Assembly: GCF_032401055.1 (NCBI RefSeq)
Contig: NZ_CP135529.1
Location: forward strand, 2,294,001 to 2,358,000
Origin: Tardiphaga sp. 709
GTDB taxonomy: Bacteria > Pseudomonadota > Alphaproteobacteria > Rhizobiales > Xanthobacteraceae
Length of the DNA: 64,000 bases
Direction: 5' to 3'
Shown: in pieces, positions 16,887 through 26,449 of the stretch
Layout: every line of letters begins with the position of its first letter
How positions within the stretch are numbered: position 1 is the first letter of the stretch
Notes under the pieces: model-generated
Database searches by the model: none
Told to the model about the DNA's origin: nothing
What the model saw: only the letters and a program-made list of their open reading frames with translations
Position numbers and translations under genes: made by a program

Positions 16887-18557
16887 GTGCCGTTAGAGGG
16901 CGTCGTCTATGCGAATGCCGCCGCGGCCGAACGCTTCATCCGCGACGGCGCGTGGATCGACCGGCGTATCGACGAGCAGCTTGGAGAGTGCTGCGAGCGT
17001 TACGGAGATAAGACGGCATTCGTCTGCGACGACGTGACGATGACGTTCGCAGAGCTCGGAATGCGGTCGGATGAGCTTGCCCGTATTCTGGTGGAGTGCG
17101 GGCTGCTACCAGGCGACCGCGCTCTTTTCCAGATGGGCACGACCATCGAGACCGTCGTGTCCTTCTTCGCTTGCCTCAAGGCTGGCGTAATCCCGGTCTG
17201 CACCATTCCGCAGTACCGGGAGCTGGAGATGCACAAGCTGGCGGATATCACTCGTCCGTCGGCCTACTTCGTGCAGAGCGGAGAAGGCACGTTCGATCTC
17301 GTGCAATTCGCCAAGGATGTCGCGCGGGAGAAATCCATTGCCCACGTGATCGCGTTCAGCCGGCCCTCCGAACGGCAGGGCCACCACATCACGTCCTACA
17401 AGAAGTCAGACGCCCTGACTGCGGTGACGGGACGGTTGGCGACATCCGGCCAGGATGTTGCGGTTCTGCAGCTGTCCGGCGGTTCGACGGGCGTGCCGAA
17501 GGTGATCCCGAGGTTTCACGCGGAGTATCTGGGACACGTGCGGCAGTGGTGTGACCGCTACGACATGCAGCCCGGCGATGTCGGGATCTGGGCACTTCCG
17601 CTCATGCACAATGCCGGCATGATGTTCGCGTTGCTCCGGACAGTCCTCTACGGTTGCTGTACCGTGCTCGTTCCGCGCTGGGATCCCGAGCAATTCCTCA
17701 CGCTGATTGAGCGCTGGAAGGTCAATCACGCCTTCACGATCGGTCCGCACGCACCTGCTATCGCTTCGTTCGACGGCGTCTCCCGGTTCGATCTCTCCAC
17801 TTTGCGCTTTTTTCTCACGCTCCAGGGCGCAGCTTCGATCGAGCGCACGACCGGTGTCGCGACCACGAACATGTTCGGCATCACGGAAGGTCTTGTCCTG
17901 ACCGGCCATCCCGATGACCCGGCTTCGGTCCGGCATGCATCGGTAGGCGCCCCCTCTTCGGCCTTCGACGAAATTCGCCTGCTTCAACCGGGCACGGAGG
18001 ACGAAGTCGCGGATGGCGAGGTCGGAGAACTCTGCTTTAGAGGGCCCTCCTCGCTCAGAGGCTATTTCGCAGCGCCCGAACTGTCCGCCGAATGCTTGAC
18101 GAGTGACGGATTCTTTCGCACTGCCGATTTGATGCGACGCGTTCAAATCGATGGCCGAACGGCTTTCGTATTCGAAGGACGGATGCGGGACAACATCAAC
18201 CGCGGCGGAGAAAAGTTCGGCACCGAAGATATCGAACATCTGATCGCCCAGCACCCGGATGTCGTGGACGGCAAAGTCGTGGCGATGCCTGACCCGACAT
18301 ATGGCGAGAAGGCTTGCGCTTTCATCATTCCTAAGCCGGGCCGCCAACTGATCACCCTCGCCGAAATCGCCCGATTCCTCATCGCCAAGGGGCTAGCGAA
18401 GTTCAAACTACCCGAGCGAATCGAACCGATCGATTCCTTCCCCGTGACGCGGGTGGGCAAGCTGGATCGCGCCGCTCTGCGCTCGATCATCGCTAGCCGG
18501 CTCGCGGATGAGACCGGGCAGAACGAAGAGACCGTTTCGCGAAAGGAAATCAAATGA
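16887..18557 (+). CDS. Aryl-CoA/aryl-AMP ligase, probable salicylyl-CoA synthetase
   Basis: About 556 residues of the adenylate-forming superfamily, closest in motif style to DhbE/EntE aryl acid activators. LSGGSTGVPKVIPR (phosphate loop) is near residue 195, NMFGITEG near 328, FRTADL near 410, and RVGKLDR with the catalytic Lys near 521. The start is placed at GTG 16887 because AGAGGA lies about seven bases before it; a GTG at 16872 overlaps the preceding stop and is an alternative. It sits between a binding-protein gene and gentisate dioxygenase (4-bp overlap). Activation of salicylate to its CoA ester is the expected role. Confidence 0.85.
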   Translation: MPLEGVVYANAAAAERFIRDGAWIDRRIDEQLGECCERYGDKTAFVCDDVTMTFAELGMRSDELARILVECGLLPGDRALFQMGTTIETVVSFFACLKAGVIPVCTIPQYRELEMHKLADITRPSAYFVQSGEGTFDLVQFAKDVAREKSIAHVIAFSRPSERQGHHITSYKKSDALTAVTGRLATSGQDVAVLQLSGGSTGVPKVIPRFHAEYLGHVRQWCDRYDMQPGDVGIWALPLMHNAGMMFALLRTVLYGCCTVLVPRWDPEQFLTLIERWKVNHAFTIGPHAPAIASFDGVSRFDLSTLRFFLTLQGAASIERTTGVATTNMFGITEGLVLTGHPDDPASVRHASVGAPSSAFDEIRLLQPGTEDEVADGEVGELCFRGPSSLRGYFAAPELSAECLTSDGFFRTADLMRRVQIDGRTAFVFEGRMRDNINRGGEKFGTEDIEHLIAQHPDVVDGKVVAMPDPTYGEKACAFIIPKPGRQLITLAEIARFLIAKGLAKFKLPERIEPIDSFPVTRVGKLDRAALRSIIASRLADETGQNEETVSRKEIK

Positions 18558-19603
18558 ACCAACAGAACATCTTGAAAAATAGCGTCGATCGCAGCGAATT
18601 CTATCAGAAGCTCGATTCCCTCAACCTAGCGCCTTTATGGGAGGTGTTGAAAGGCCTCGTTCCGTCCGATCCTCGACCGACGGCGACACCTTACGCCTGG
18701 CATTGGTCGATCGTCCGCCCGCAGTTGCTTGCGGCAGGCTCGTCCATCAGTGCCGAGGAGGCCGAGCGGCGCGTCTTGGTGCTCGAAAATCCTGCGCTGC
18801 GCGGACGCTCGCAGATCACCGATACACTTTATGCCGGATTGCAACTCATCCTGCCTGGCGAAGTCGCCCCCGCCCACCGTCACACCCAATCGGCGCTGCG
18901 GTTCGTCCTAGAAGGTGACGGCGGGTATACCGCGGTCGCAGGCGAGCGGACCATGATGCACCGTGGCGATCTCATCCTGACCCCATTCTGGACCTGGCAT
19001 GATCACGGACACGACGGCGACGGTCCCGTGATCTGGATGGACTGCCTCGACGTACCGCTCGTCGGCTTCCTGAAGACGGGCTTCCGCGAAGAGCACCAGG
19101 ACTCGGCTCAGGCCATGACGCGCCCGGAAGGATATTCCGAGGCGCGCTTCGGAAGCGGGCTGCTTCCGGTCGAATATCGTCCGGAATCATTGACCTCGCC
19201 GATCTTCAACTATCCTTATGCGCGGACGCGCGAAGCTCTGCACCGCCTCGCGGGCACCGGCGAGATCGATCCCCATCACGGCATTTGCCTCCGATACGTC
19301 AATCCGGTGAATGGCGATTGGGTCATGCCGACCTTGGGACCGACCATGAGGCTTCTTCCGGCGGACTTCTCGACGGCAAAATATCGTTCGACCGACAGCG
19401 CAGTCTTTGTCGTGCTCGAAGGCGAAGTCGAGATCGCTGTCGAGGGCCGTCCGCCCGAGATCCTGCAAGAGAATGGCGTGTTCTCGATGCCAGGCTGGAG
19501 CCCCTACACGATCCGCGCGCTCAAAGGCGACTGTGTTCTGTTCTCGTTTTCGGATCGACCGGTTCATGAGAAACTGGGCCTGTTCCGCGAGGAAAAACAC
19601 TAG
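18554..19603 (+). CDS. Gentisate 1,2-dioxygenase
   Basis: 349 residues, the normal size of bicupin gentisate dioxygenases. The first cupin contains PAHRHTQSALRFVLEG (about 105-120), giving the His-x-His Fe(II) ligands, and a later third His is in WTWHDHGHD. The second cupin spans about residues 260-340. It opens the ring of gentisate with O2 to form maleylpyruvate. ATGA overlap with the ligase stop shows coupling, and AAGGAA precedes the start. The CoA ligase, FMO and thioesterase nearby mean gentisate is made by a CoA-bound route. Confidence 0.93.
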   Translation: MNQQNILKNSVDRSEFYQKLDSLNLAPLWEVLKGLVPSDPRPTATPYAWHWSIVRPQLLAAGSSISAEEAERRVLVLENPALRGRSQITDTLYAGLQLILPGEVAPAHRHTQSALRFVLEGDGGYTAVAGERTMMHRGDLILTPFWTWHDHGHDGDGPVIWMDCLDVPLVGFLKTGFREEHQDSAQAMTRPEGYSEARFGSGLLPVEYRPESLTSPIFNYPYARTREALHRLAGTGEIDPHHGICLRYVNPVNGDWVMPTLGPTMRLLPADFSTAKYRSTDSAVFVVLEGEVEIAVEGRPPEILQENGVFSMPGWSPYTIRALKGDCVLFSFSDRPVHEKLGLFREEKH

Positions 19604-19650
19604 GCTCCGGTAGAGAAACCGACTTGCCTCTCCTGCACCCCAAGAATAGT

Positions 19651-19673
19651 GTGCGGCTTTGCAAAAGTCGCAC
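19651..19673 (+). promoter_or_regulatory. Imperfect palindrome/hairpin abutting the MarR start codon
   Basis: GTGCG-G-CTTT, GCA, AAAG-T-CGCAC. The arms pair at 9 of 10 positions in DNA and all 10 in RNA (one G.U). It ends exactly at the ATG at 19674, where no Shine-Dalgarno sequence is visible. It could be a MarR operator for autorepression or an RNA hairpin that limits translation. Confidence 0.55.
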
Positions 19674-20162
19674 ATGAAGAAGCTGAACTACGCCCTCGAA
19701 GAACGCATTCCCTATCTGACCAACAGGCTTGCGTCGGCCGTCAACGACATCTTCTCCCGTGACTTGGCCGCGCAGAAGTTGACGATCGCCCACTGGCGCG
19801 TCCTGTCGGTCCTGCATGACATAGGCGATCAAAAGCTGATCGAGCTCTCGATCCACACCAGCATCGACTCCTCGACCCTCTCCAGGCTTACCGAAGGGAT
19901 GCAGCGGCGGCGCCTGATCGAGAAGAAGCGCTCCAAGCTGAGCAAGCGTGAGATCACTGTCACCTTATCGCGCCGCGGCAAGGAATTGGTCGAAGAGCTA
20001 ACCCCTGCCGCTCTCGTTTATGAGAAGATCATCGTCGCGGACTTCTCCACAGAGGAGATCGAGACCATGCGCCGGCTCCTCCGCGAGATGTATCATCGGA
20101 TCATGGACTTCAAGGATATGCAGCCGGCGCCAAAACCCGGGTCGACGAAAGCCAGGAGCTGA
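19674..20162 (+). CDS. MarR-family regulator of the salicylate module
   Basis: About 162 residues. The winged helix includes KLIELSIHTSIDSSTLSRLTEGMQRRRLIEKKRS and a basic wing (KLSKREITVTLS). The ATG at 19674 replaces an in-frame TTG at 19659 that would lie inside the hairpin. It follows gentisate dioxygenase by 70 bp on the same strand. It resembles the MarR protein at 40775, which closes the second CoA cluster. The aromatic acid or its CoA ester is a likely ligand, by analogy with other CoA-pathway MarR proteins. Confidence 0.9.
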   Translation: MKKLNYALEERIPYLTNRLASAVNDIFSRDLAAQKLTIAHWRVLSVLHDIGDQKLIELSIHTSIDSSTLSRLTEGMQRRRLIEKKRSKLSKREITVTLSRRGKELVEELTPAALVYEKIIVADFSTEEIETMRRLLREMYHRIMDFKDMQPAPKPGSTKARS

Positions 20163-20276
20163 CGAAGAGTCCTCTTGCGAGCTCCGCGGATCACCAAGGT
20201 CCATGTGCCGTTCGACGCACTTACACTGGATGCCCCGCCACATCTCGATGCGCATCCGTGCTTCGCCCGTCTCTCG

Positions 20277-20309
20277 CAAAAAACTTCGGCCGTCTCGAAG
20301 ACGGCCGAA
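20277..20309 (-). terminator. Rho-independent terminator of the MHS transporter transcript
   Basis: On the minus strand, 10-bp arms (TTCGGCCGTC/GACGGCCGAA) around a 5-base loop are followed by GTTTTTT. It lies about 37 bp after the transporter stop codon. Confidence 0.85.
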
Positions 20310-20345
20310 CGCCTGGGCCAGCGGTCTGGCACCGAGCGACTTCCG

Positions 20346-21668
20346 TCACTCGTTGAGCGCACTTTTCGCGGTTTCGCGGGCCATGGCCAGTGCGATGCCT
20401 CCGCCCACGGCCAAGATGATGAAGTAGACGCTGATCGCAGTGGTCGTTCCGAAACGTGCATATAGAGTAGCCGCAACCAACGGCGCGATGCCACCGCCGA
20501 GGACGGTACCAAATTGTTTGCCGATCGAGACGCCACTGAAGCGAACGGATGTCGGGAACAATTCCGGAAAGAAGCTCCCTTCCGGTCCGAACATCATCGG
20601 ATGGATGATGCCGGCCGTAATGACGATCGCGATCGTCAGATAGGTCACGCTCCCCATCGCCAATACGTCGTAAAACACCAGCATGGATACCGCTGCGAGA
20701 ACGAGTCCGGTTCCGTAGACAGGCCGACGGCCGACCCGATCGGAAAGCGCTCCGAAGAACGGCACGAAGAATAGTCCGCAGATATTCGCGATGAGCACCG
20801 CCTGGGCAAGTGTACCGCGTGCCACGCCGAGCGTTTGCGTTGCGTAAGAGAGTGTATAGATGGCACTGAGGTAGAAGAACGAGGTCTGCGCCAGCTCGAT
20901 GAAAAAAACGATCAATATCTGCTTCGGATACTTCTTGATGGCTTCCACGGCGGGGCGCTCTGTCGTAGCCGCCGCCTTGAACAACTTCGATTCCTCGATG
21001 CCGTAGCGCAAATAGAGGCCGACGGCGACCAGCACGCCGCTGGCCGCGAATGGGATACGCCACCCGTAAGACAACAGGTCGGCTTCCGGAAGCCTGGTAA
21101 TCAGAAGCACAGAAAGCGATGCCAGCACGACACCGATCGGGCCTGCGGCCTGAATGACCGCGCCCGACAATCCGCGCGAATTCTTGCTCGCCGTCTCGAC
21201 GGCCATTAGGCCGGCAGCCGTGGCCTCACCGCCCAGAGCGAAGCCCTGCAGAAACCGCAAAAACACCAACGCCACCGTGGTCGCGACGCCGGCCGCTTCG
21301 TAGGTGGGCAATAGGCCCATAGTCATGGTCGCAAGCCCCATGATGAGCATCGTCGATAGAAGCACCGACTTTCGGCCCACCACATCTCCGAAGTGACCGA
21401 AGATCACTCCGCCAAGGGGGCGGGCGAGAAAGCCAACCGCAAAAGTCGCAAAGACCGCAATTGTCGCAGTCGTGGGATCGAATTTTGGAAAGAAGAGACG
21501 CTCGAAAACAAAGGGGGCGATTAGTCCATAAAGGAAGAAATCGTACCACTCGATCGTCGTCCCGATCGCTCCGGCGACCAGAAGCTTGCGATGTGCGGCC
21601 TGCTCTGATTTGGTCTTCCGCTCGGATTGAGGCGTAATCGCCGCGGTGGTCGCGTGCTCATTCATCAT
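20346..21668 (-). CDS. MFS transporter, metabolite:H+ symporter (MHS) family
   Basis: 440 residues with about twelve hydrophobic segments. IGTTIEWYDFFLYG at the first membrane helix is diagnostic of the MHS group (ShiA/KgtP/ProP-like), and GHFGDVVGRKSVL is the loop 2-3 motif. GGAGGGAACATC precedes the two adjacent ATG codons. These symporters import carboxylates, often aromatic or 2-oxo acids. It lies 157 bp downstream of the fused oxidoreductase gene on the same strand, so it may import that enzyme's substrate. It could alternatively serve the salicylate cluster. Confidence 0.92.
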   Translation of the reverse strand: MMNEHATTAAITPQSERKTKSEQAAHRKLLVAGAIGTTIEWYDFFLYGLIAPFVFERLFFPKFDPTTATIAVFATFAVGFLARPLGGVIFGHFGDVVGRKSVLLSTMLIMGLATMTMGLLPTYEAAGVATTVALVFLRFLQGFALGGEATAAGLMAVETASKNSRGLSGAVIQAAGPIGVVLASLSVLLITRLPEADLLSYGWRIPFAASGVLVAVGLYLRYGIEESKLFKAAATTERPAVEAIKKYPKQILIVFFIELAQTSFFYLSAIYTLSYATQTLGVARGTLAQAVLIANICGLFFVPFFGALSDRVGRRPVYGTGLVLAAVSMLVFYDVLAMGSVTYLTIAIVITAGIIHPMMFGPEGSFFPELFPTSVRFSGVSIGKQFGTVLGGGIAPLVAATLYARFGTTTAISVYFIILAVGGGIALAMARETAKSALNE

Positions 21669-21825
21669 GATGTTCCCTCCGTTTGATGATCCGAGTTGAT
21701 TGTCGATCCGCTTTGCGCCTCGGCACGCAAGCAGTTCAATTCGATCGTCAAATTCGACTGCAGATACGATTGGGGCATCTGCGAATTATGGGGCGGACTT
21801 CGACCGCACGGCGCCCCGCTGCCGG

Positions 21826-24800
21826 TTAGGCAAGCTCAGGTGCGGCCTCTTGAACTCGTTTCGCCGGAGGCGCTGTGAGCGATGAAAGAAGTGTGGCCGC
21901 CCGCTGCTTGGTCTTGGTTACGGAATCCGATTTGATGTGCTCGTAGCCTCTGATCTCCGCAGGCAGCGATAGGATCTCGTCCACCTTACCGAGCGTGTCT
22001 GATCGCAATAGCGGCAGCGCGACATCAAGAAGCTGAAGATACCAATGAATGAGCTCTCGCTCTTCGCGGCGGGATTCCAACCGACCGAATGGATCGAACG
22101 GTGTTCCGCGCAGGAATTTCAGTCGCGCCAGCACGACCATGAGCGGCCTGAACCAAGGACCGAGCCGAACTTTGCTGGTTACGCCAAAATGCCGGGCCAA
22201 CGGGGGCTGTAGATTGTAATTGATGCGTACTGGCCCATTGAAGCTGCCGCGCAAGCGGGCTTCGAAGGAATTACGGGTCAGCAGACGTGCGACCTCATAC
22301 TCATCCTTGTACGCCATGAGGCTGTGCAGATTGCGGGCCACGGTACCGACCAGCGACGCGTCGAACGATCCATCCATGGCGGCGCGCTCCGCATCCGCAA
22401 CTCTCAGTACGGCATCGATATATTCTTGGGCATATCGCAGGCCCTGATAATTCGCCAAGTCCGCGAAGCGCTTCGAAATGAGGTCCTTCGTTAATCCGCT
22501 CATCCAGGCATTTGCGGCGCAGACCCCGTTCAGAGCGCGGCTCACGGGTCCACTCGTCAATGTATCAAGCCGGTTTGCCAGCAATTGCGGCCGCGGCTGG
22601 ATCATGGCGCTCATCCGCTTGGGGTCGCACTGCCACAGGCGCCCTGCCCGGAATGCGAGAAGATTGGCGTTGACCTGAACCCCGTTTAGTTCGATCGCCG
22701 TCTCGATCGACGGTCCAGAGATCGGCAGCCACCCCGCCTGATACGCGGCTCCGATGGCCACCATATTGGTCATCAGATAATCCCCGAGCAGCGCTTCGGC
22801 GATCCGCCGCGCATCAAGGGCGACCGCAGCGTCTCCGTTCGTCGCTCCGGCGATCCTGCGGCAGAGTTCTTCGATGGGCGCCTTGATCCGTACGTCCCGG
22901 ATCATCTCTCCGTTCGGAAGGACGCTCACATTCATGACGGATTTCGTGCGCCCCACGTCGCAGCGGGCAAGGTTCGCAGGCTCCACCGCCGCCAGTAGAT
23001 CGAGCGCCAGATAAAGATCCGCCTTCGCGCGGCCGACCGTATTCGTCAACGGAACCGTGCCAGAAGGAGCAAGCACCAGGCTCGACAGGACAGGGCCCCA
23101 CTTCTGGGCGGCTCCCGTCTGATCGTATGTCTTCACCTCGAGACCGTCGAGCGCTGCCGCTTGGGCGAGCATCGCGCTTGCGGTCAGAACCCCGGTGCCG
23201 CCAAGTCCAGGAATGTAGATGCTGTAAGTCTGCGTAATCGGCGCATAGACCGGCTCGGTCAGCCAAGATGTGTCGAGTTCTGCGGCGGACGGTTTCTTTA
23301 AGGAAACACCGTCGCTCACCTCCACCGTCACAAAGGACGGGCACTCGCCGACGACGCAAGCCTGATCCTGATTGCATGACGACTGATGGATCTGGGTTTT
23401 GGGCCCGAAATCCGTGTCGACCTTCTGCAATGACATGCAGTTGGCCTTGACGCCGCAATCTCCGCAGTTCTCGCAGACATCTTCATTGACGAAGGTGAAC
23501 TTGGTCGGTGCCGGAAGAAGCCCACGTTTTTGACGACGCCTGCGCTCGTTGGCGCACATACCGTCATATAGAACGATAGTCACCCCCGGCACAGTGGCCA
23601 ACTCGGCCATGGTAGCTTCCAGTTTCGAGACATCGCGCAGCTCCACCATCGGAGGGAGCTTCACAGCGCGATAGCGTTCGGGCTCTTTACTGATCAGTAC
23701 GATCCTGGCAACCCTGTCCAAGGCCAAGTGGGTCAGTAGATCGGCTACGGTCGCCGTCGAGACCGGTTCTTGCCCGCCGGTGTTCGCGAGCACGCCGTTG
23801 AACAGGATCTTGAACGTGATGTTGACCCCCGTCGCAACGGCATAACGGATGTTCTGGTAGCTTGAATGGAAAAGAGCGCCGTCACCGAGGTTCTGCACGA
23901 TATGGCCACGGCTGGTGTACGGCGACAGGCCGATCCACGGCAGTCCCTCTCCGCCTAGCTGCGTAGTTGCTTCGACCCGCTTTTGTGGATTGTCCATCAA
24001 GGCCGCGAAGAGATGACAGCCGGGTGCACCCCATGCCATCTGCCCCGGCGCGAGAAGCGTCGAGGTATTGTGAGGGCAGCCCGAGCAGTAGTTCGGAGTT
24101 CGCTTCGTGTGTATCTCGGCGTTATTGCCGGCAGCAGGTGTCGCAGCGGCTGGCACTTTCGTCGTCGACGGCAGAACCTTCGCCAACCGCTCCGCGATGA
24201 GGTCGCTGTTCATTCCGCCGTGAACGGGAAACAGGATCTCGCCGCTTCGGTCTCTTTTGCCAAGCACTTCGACCACGGTAGTACCGATCGCCGCCGCTGC
24301 GATCTGCCGTTCCAGGAAATCGCGCTTTTCCTCGACGACGATGATCGTCTTCAGACCCTGCGCGAACCGCTGGACGAACTCCTTATCTAGCGGACAGACG
24401 AGCCCGATCTTGGCCAGTCGGATGCGAGCCGCAGGCAGCTTGCCGGATAACCCCAGATCATCGAGCGCCTGCAGAGTATCGGACCAGCTTTTGCCCGCAC
24501 TGATGATGCCGATTTCGTCTTCCGGGCTGTCGACCACGATCCTGTTGAGCTTGTTTGCCCGGGCGTAGACGAGAACCGCGGCATGCCTCTCCTCGTAGAG
24601 CTTCCGCTCTGTCTCGACGTTGACGACGGGAAAGAACCTGTGGTTCGCGACCTTCGCGAAAGGACCGGCCGCCGTCTGGATTTGCGGTTTCTCGATGGCG
24701 ACGCCGTCGCGATGGACCTGTACGACCTCGCCGCCGTCGCAGAGCGTCCCAACGAGCTTCAACGCCACCCAGCATCCGCTGAATCTGGACAAACCCGCGG

Positions 24801-25368
24801 CGTGCAGCCCCAGATCCAGAAACTCCTGAATGTCTGCTGGATAGAGCACGGGGATGCCGTGGTGCTCGAAGGCGAATTCCTGCTGATAGGGGACGGTCGA
24901 GCTCTTGGCTTCGTGATCCTCACCGCTGAGGATGACGACCGCGCCGTTCTTGCTTGTGCCGGCGAAATTACCGTGTTTGAGCGCGTCCCCAGCCCGATCC
25001 AGACCAGGACCCTTGCCGTACCAATAGCCGACGACGCCGTCGACGTCGTCGTGCGGATGCTCGTCGAGCATCTGAGTCCCCATGAGGGACGAAGCCGCAA
25101 ATTCTTCGTTTTGAGCCGGCAGATGGGTGATGCCGTATTCAGCGAGATGTTTGCTGGCCTGCTTTAGAGCCAGATCGATGCTTCCAAGCGGCGAGCCGGG
25201 ATAGCCGGTCACGAACGCGCGGGACCGAATTCCGGCGCTGCGGTCGCTCTTCATCTGCTCGATGAGCATCCGAACCAGCGCCTGGTTGCCGGTCAGGAAA
25301 AGACGGCCATCCTCCACGCGATACCGATCGTCCAAAGACGGCCGCCGCTTCGATTGAATCGTTACCAC
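21826..25368 (-). CDS. Indolepyruvate:ferredoxin oxidoreductase, fused alpha-gamma form
   Basis: About 1180 residues. The domain order is pyruvate-oxidoreductase-type Pyr domain, TPP-binding domain (CSGCPHN near 426; GDGALFHSS near 495), two Cys-rich 4Fe-4S stretches (ENCGDCGVKANC near 629; CNQDQACVVGEC near 665), a gamma domain (GLGGTGVLTASAM near 720) and the C-terminal DUF6537-like region. It oxidatively decarboxylates aryl-pyruvates to aryl-acetyl-CoA. The start is set at GTG 25368, giving the usual dozen residues before DDRYRVEDGR; the longer frame from a TTG at 25464 lacks similarity. It is divergent from a LysR gene. Confidence 0.92.
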   Translation of the reverse strand: MVTIQSKRRPSLDDRYRVEDGRLFLTGNQALVRMLIEQMKSDRSAGIRSRAFVTGYPGSPLGSIDLALKQASKHLAEYGITHLPAQNEEFAASSLMGTQMLDEHPHDDVDGVVGYWYGKGPGLDRAGDALKHGNFAGTSKNGAVVILSGEDHEAKSSTVPYQQEFAFEHHGIPVLYPADIQEFLDLGLHAAGLSRFSGCWVALKLVGTLCDGGEVVQVHRDGVAIEKPQIQTAAGPFAKVANHRFFPVVNVETERKLYEERHAAVLVYARANKLNRIVVDSPEDEIGIISAGKSWSDTLQALDDLGLSGKLPAARIRLAKIGLVCPLDKEFVQRFAQGLKTIIVVEEKRDFLERQIAAAAIGTTVVEVLGKRDRSGEILFPVHGGMNSDLIAERLAKVLPSTTKVPAAATPAAGNNAEIHTKRTPNYCSGCPHNTSTLLAPGQMAWGAPGCHLFAALMDNPQKRVEATTQLGGEGLPWIGLSPYTSRGHIVQNLGDGALFHSSYQNIRYAVATGVNITFKILFNGVLANTGGQEPVSTATVADLLTHLALDRVARIVLISKEPERYRAVKLPPMVELRDVSKLEATMAELATVPGVTIVLYDGMCANERRRRQKRGLLPAPTKFTFVNEDVCENCGDCGVKANCMSLQKVDTDFGPKTQIHQSSCNQDQACVVGECPSFVTVEVSDGVSLKKPSAAELDTSWLTEPVYAPITQTYSIYIPGLGGTGVLTASAMLAQAAALDGLEVKTYDQTGAAQKWGPVLSSLVLAPSGTVPLTNTVGRAKADLYLALDLLAAVEPANLARCDVGRTKSVMNVSVLPNGEMIRDVRIKAPIEELCRRIAGATNGDAAVALDARRIAEALLGDYLMTNMVAIGAAYQAGWLPISGPSIETAIELNGVQVNANLLAFRAGRLWQCDPKRMSAMIQPRPQLLANRLDTLTSGPVSRALNGVCAANAWMSGLTKDLISKRFADLANYQGLRYAQEYIDAVLRVADAERAAMDGSFDASLVGTVARNLHSLMAYKDEYEVARLLTRNSFEARLRGSFNGPVRINYNLQPPLARHFGVTSKVRLGPWFRPLMVVLARLKFLRGTPFDPFGRLESRREERELIHWYLQLLDVALPLLRSDTLGKVDEILSLPAEIRGYEHIKSDSVTKTKQRAATLLSSLTAPPAKRVQEAAPELA

Positions 25369-25519
25369 CGCTTCCACCCATGTGCTTCTTCGACCGGTGC
25401 CACAGCCGGCCGCCGGTCGCGAGCGTCTGAGTGGGAGGAAAGGCCAAACTGCCCATTTACGCAATAAAGTTTATAGTATTCGGTATATTCGTTTTACAAA
25501 TATCAGGCGGAGATGAACG

Positions 25520-26434
25520 ATGCGGAACGCACATAGCCTCGACCTCAACCTGATGCGGCTGCTGATCGCGCTTCATCGTCTGCGCAGCGTGTCCAGAGCG
25601 GCCGAAGAACTCGATCTCAGTCAACCCGCGACCAGCCTCGCGTTGGCGCGGCTCAGGAAGGCCATCGGCGACGAACTTTTTATACGCACGTCGCACGGGA
25701 TGTTGCCGACATCGCGTTGCGAGGAACTGGTGGGTGTCGCGGAACAGGCGATCAAGGCGATCGATGTCGCTGTGACAAAGCAAGCCGCATTCGATCCAGG
25801 AACAGCGCGCCGTGAATTCGTATTGACGATGCCGGACGTCGGAGAGATTCACTTTCTTCCGAAACTGGCGGCTCATCTCGCCAAGCACGCACCTTCCTGC
25901 AATCTCCGCTGCGAGCAGATCGCGAACGACCAGATGGAAGCGGCCCTATCATCCGGCCAAGTGCACCTCGCCCTCGGCTATTTCCCCAATCTGGAAGGTC
26001 CCGGATTGCTGAGACGACGACTATTCATGCACTCGCTGGTGTGCCTTGTGAGGGCCGACCATCCGATCGTGAAATCCTCGTCCGTGAGCCTCCCCACCTT
26101 CCTGCAACTGTCGCATGCCGTCGTCCACTCAGTAGGACGCAGCAACGAATTGTTCGAGACGCTGCTCAAGAAGCAGGGACTACGTAGACGCATCCAATTG
26201 CTGTCTTCGCACTTTCTTTCAGTGCCGGCGATCATCGCCGCCACGGACCTCATCGTGACGGTTCCCCGATCCATCGCCGAGTATTACGCCCGCCTGGAAA
26301 AACTGAGGATGGTCGAGCCGCCGATTAACATCAGGCCCTATCCAATCCAGCAATTCTGGCACACGAGGTTCGCTGACGATCCCGCGCTCAAATGGCTCCG
26401 CGAGAGTACCACCTCGCTGTTCGTAGAGAAATAA
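25520..26434 (+). CDS. LysR-family transcriptional regulator
   Basis: 304 residues. N-terminal HTH: LHRLRSVSRAAEELDLSQPATSLALARLRKAIGDELF. The effector domain ends with FWHTRFADDPALKWLRE, a signature of NahR/LinR/NodD-type regulators of aromatic catabolism. GGAG lies upstream of the ATG. It is divergent from the indolepyruvate oxidoreductase gene with an AT-rich gap containing near-palindromic TATAGTATTCGGTATA. It probably activates the oxidoreductase-transporter operon. Confidence 0.93.
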   Translation: MRNAHSLDLNLMRLLIALHRLRSVSRAAEELDLSQPATSLALARLRKAIGDELFIRTSHGMLPTSRCEELVGVAEQAIKAIDVAVTKQAAFDPGTARREFVLTMPDVGEIHFLPKLAAHLAKHAPSCNLRCEQIANDQMEAALSSGQVHLALGYFPNLEGPGLLRRRLFMHSLVCLVRADHPIVKSSSVSLPTFLQLSHAVVHSVGRSNELFETLLKKQGLRRRIQLLSSHFLSVPAIIAATDLIVTVPRSIAEYYARLEKLRMVEPPINIRPYPIQQFWHTRFADDPALKWLRESTTSLFVEK

Positions 26435-26449
26435 CGAGCTTCCCCGGCC

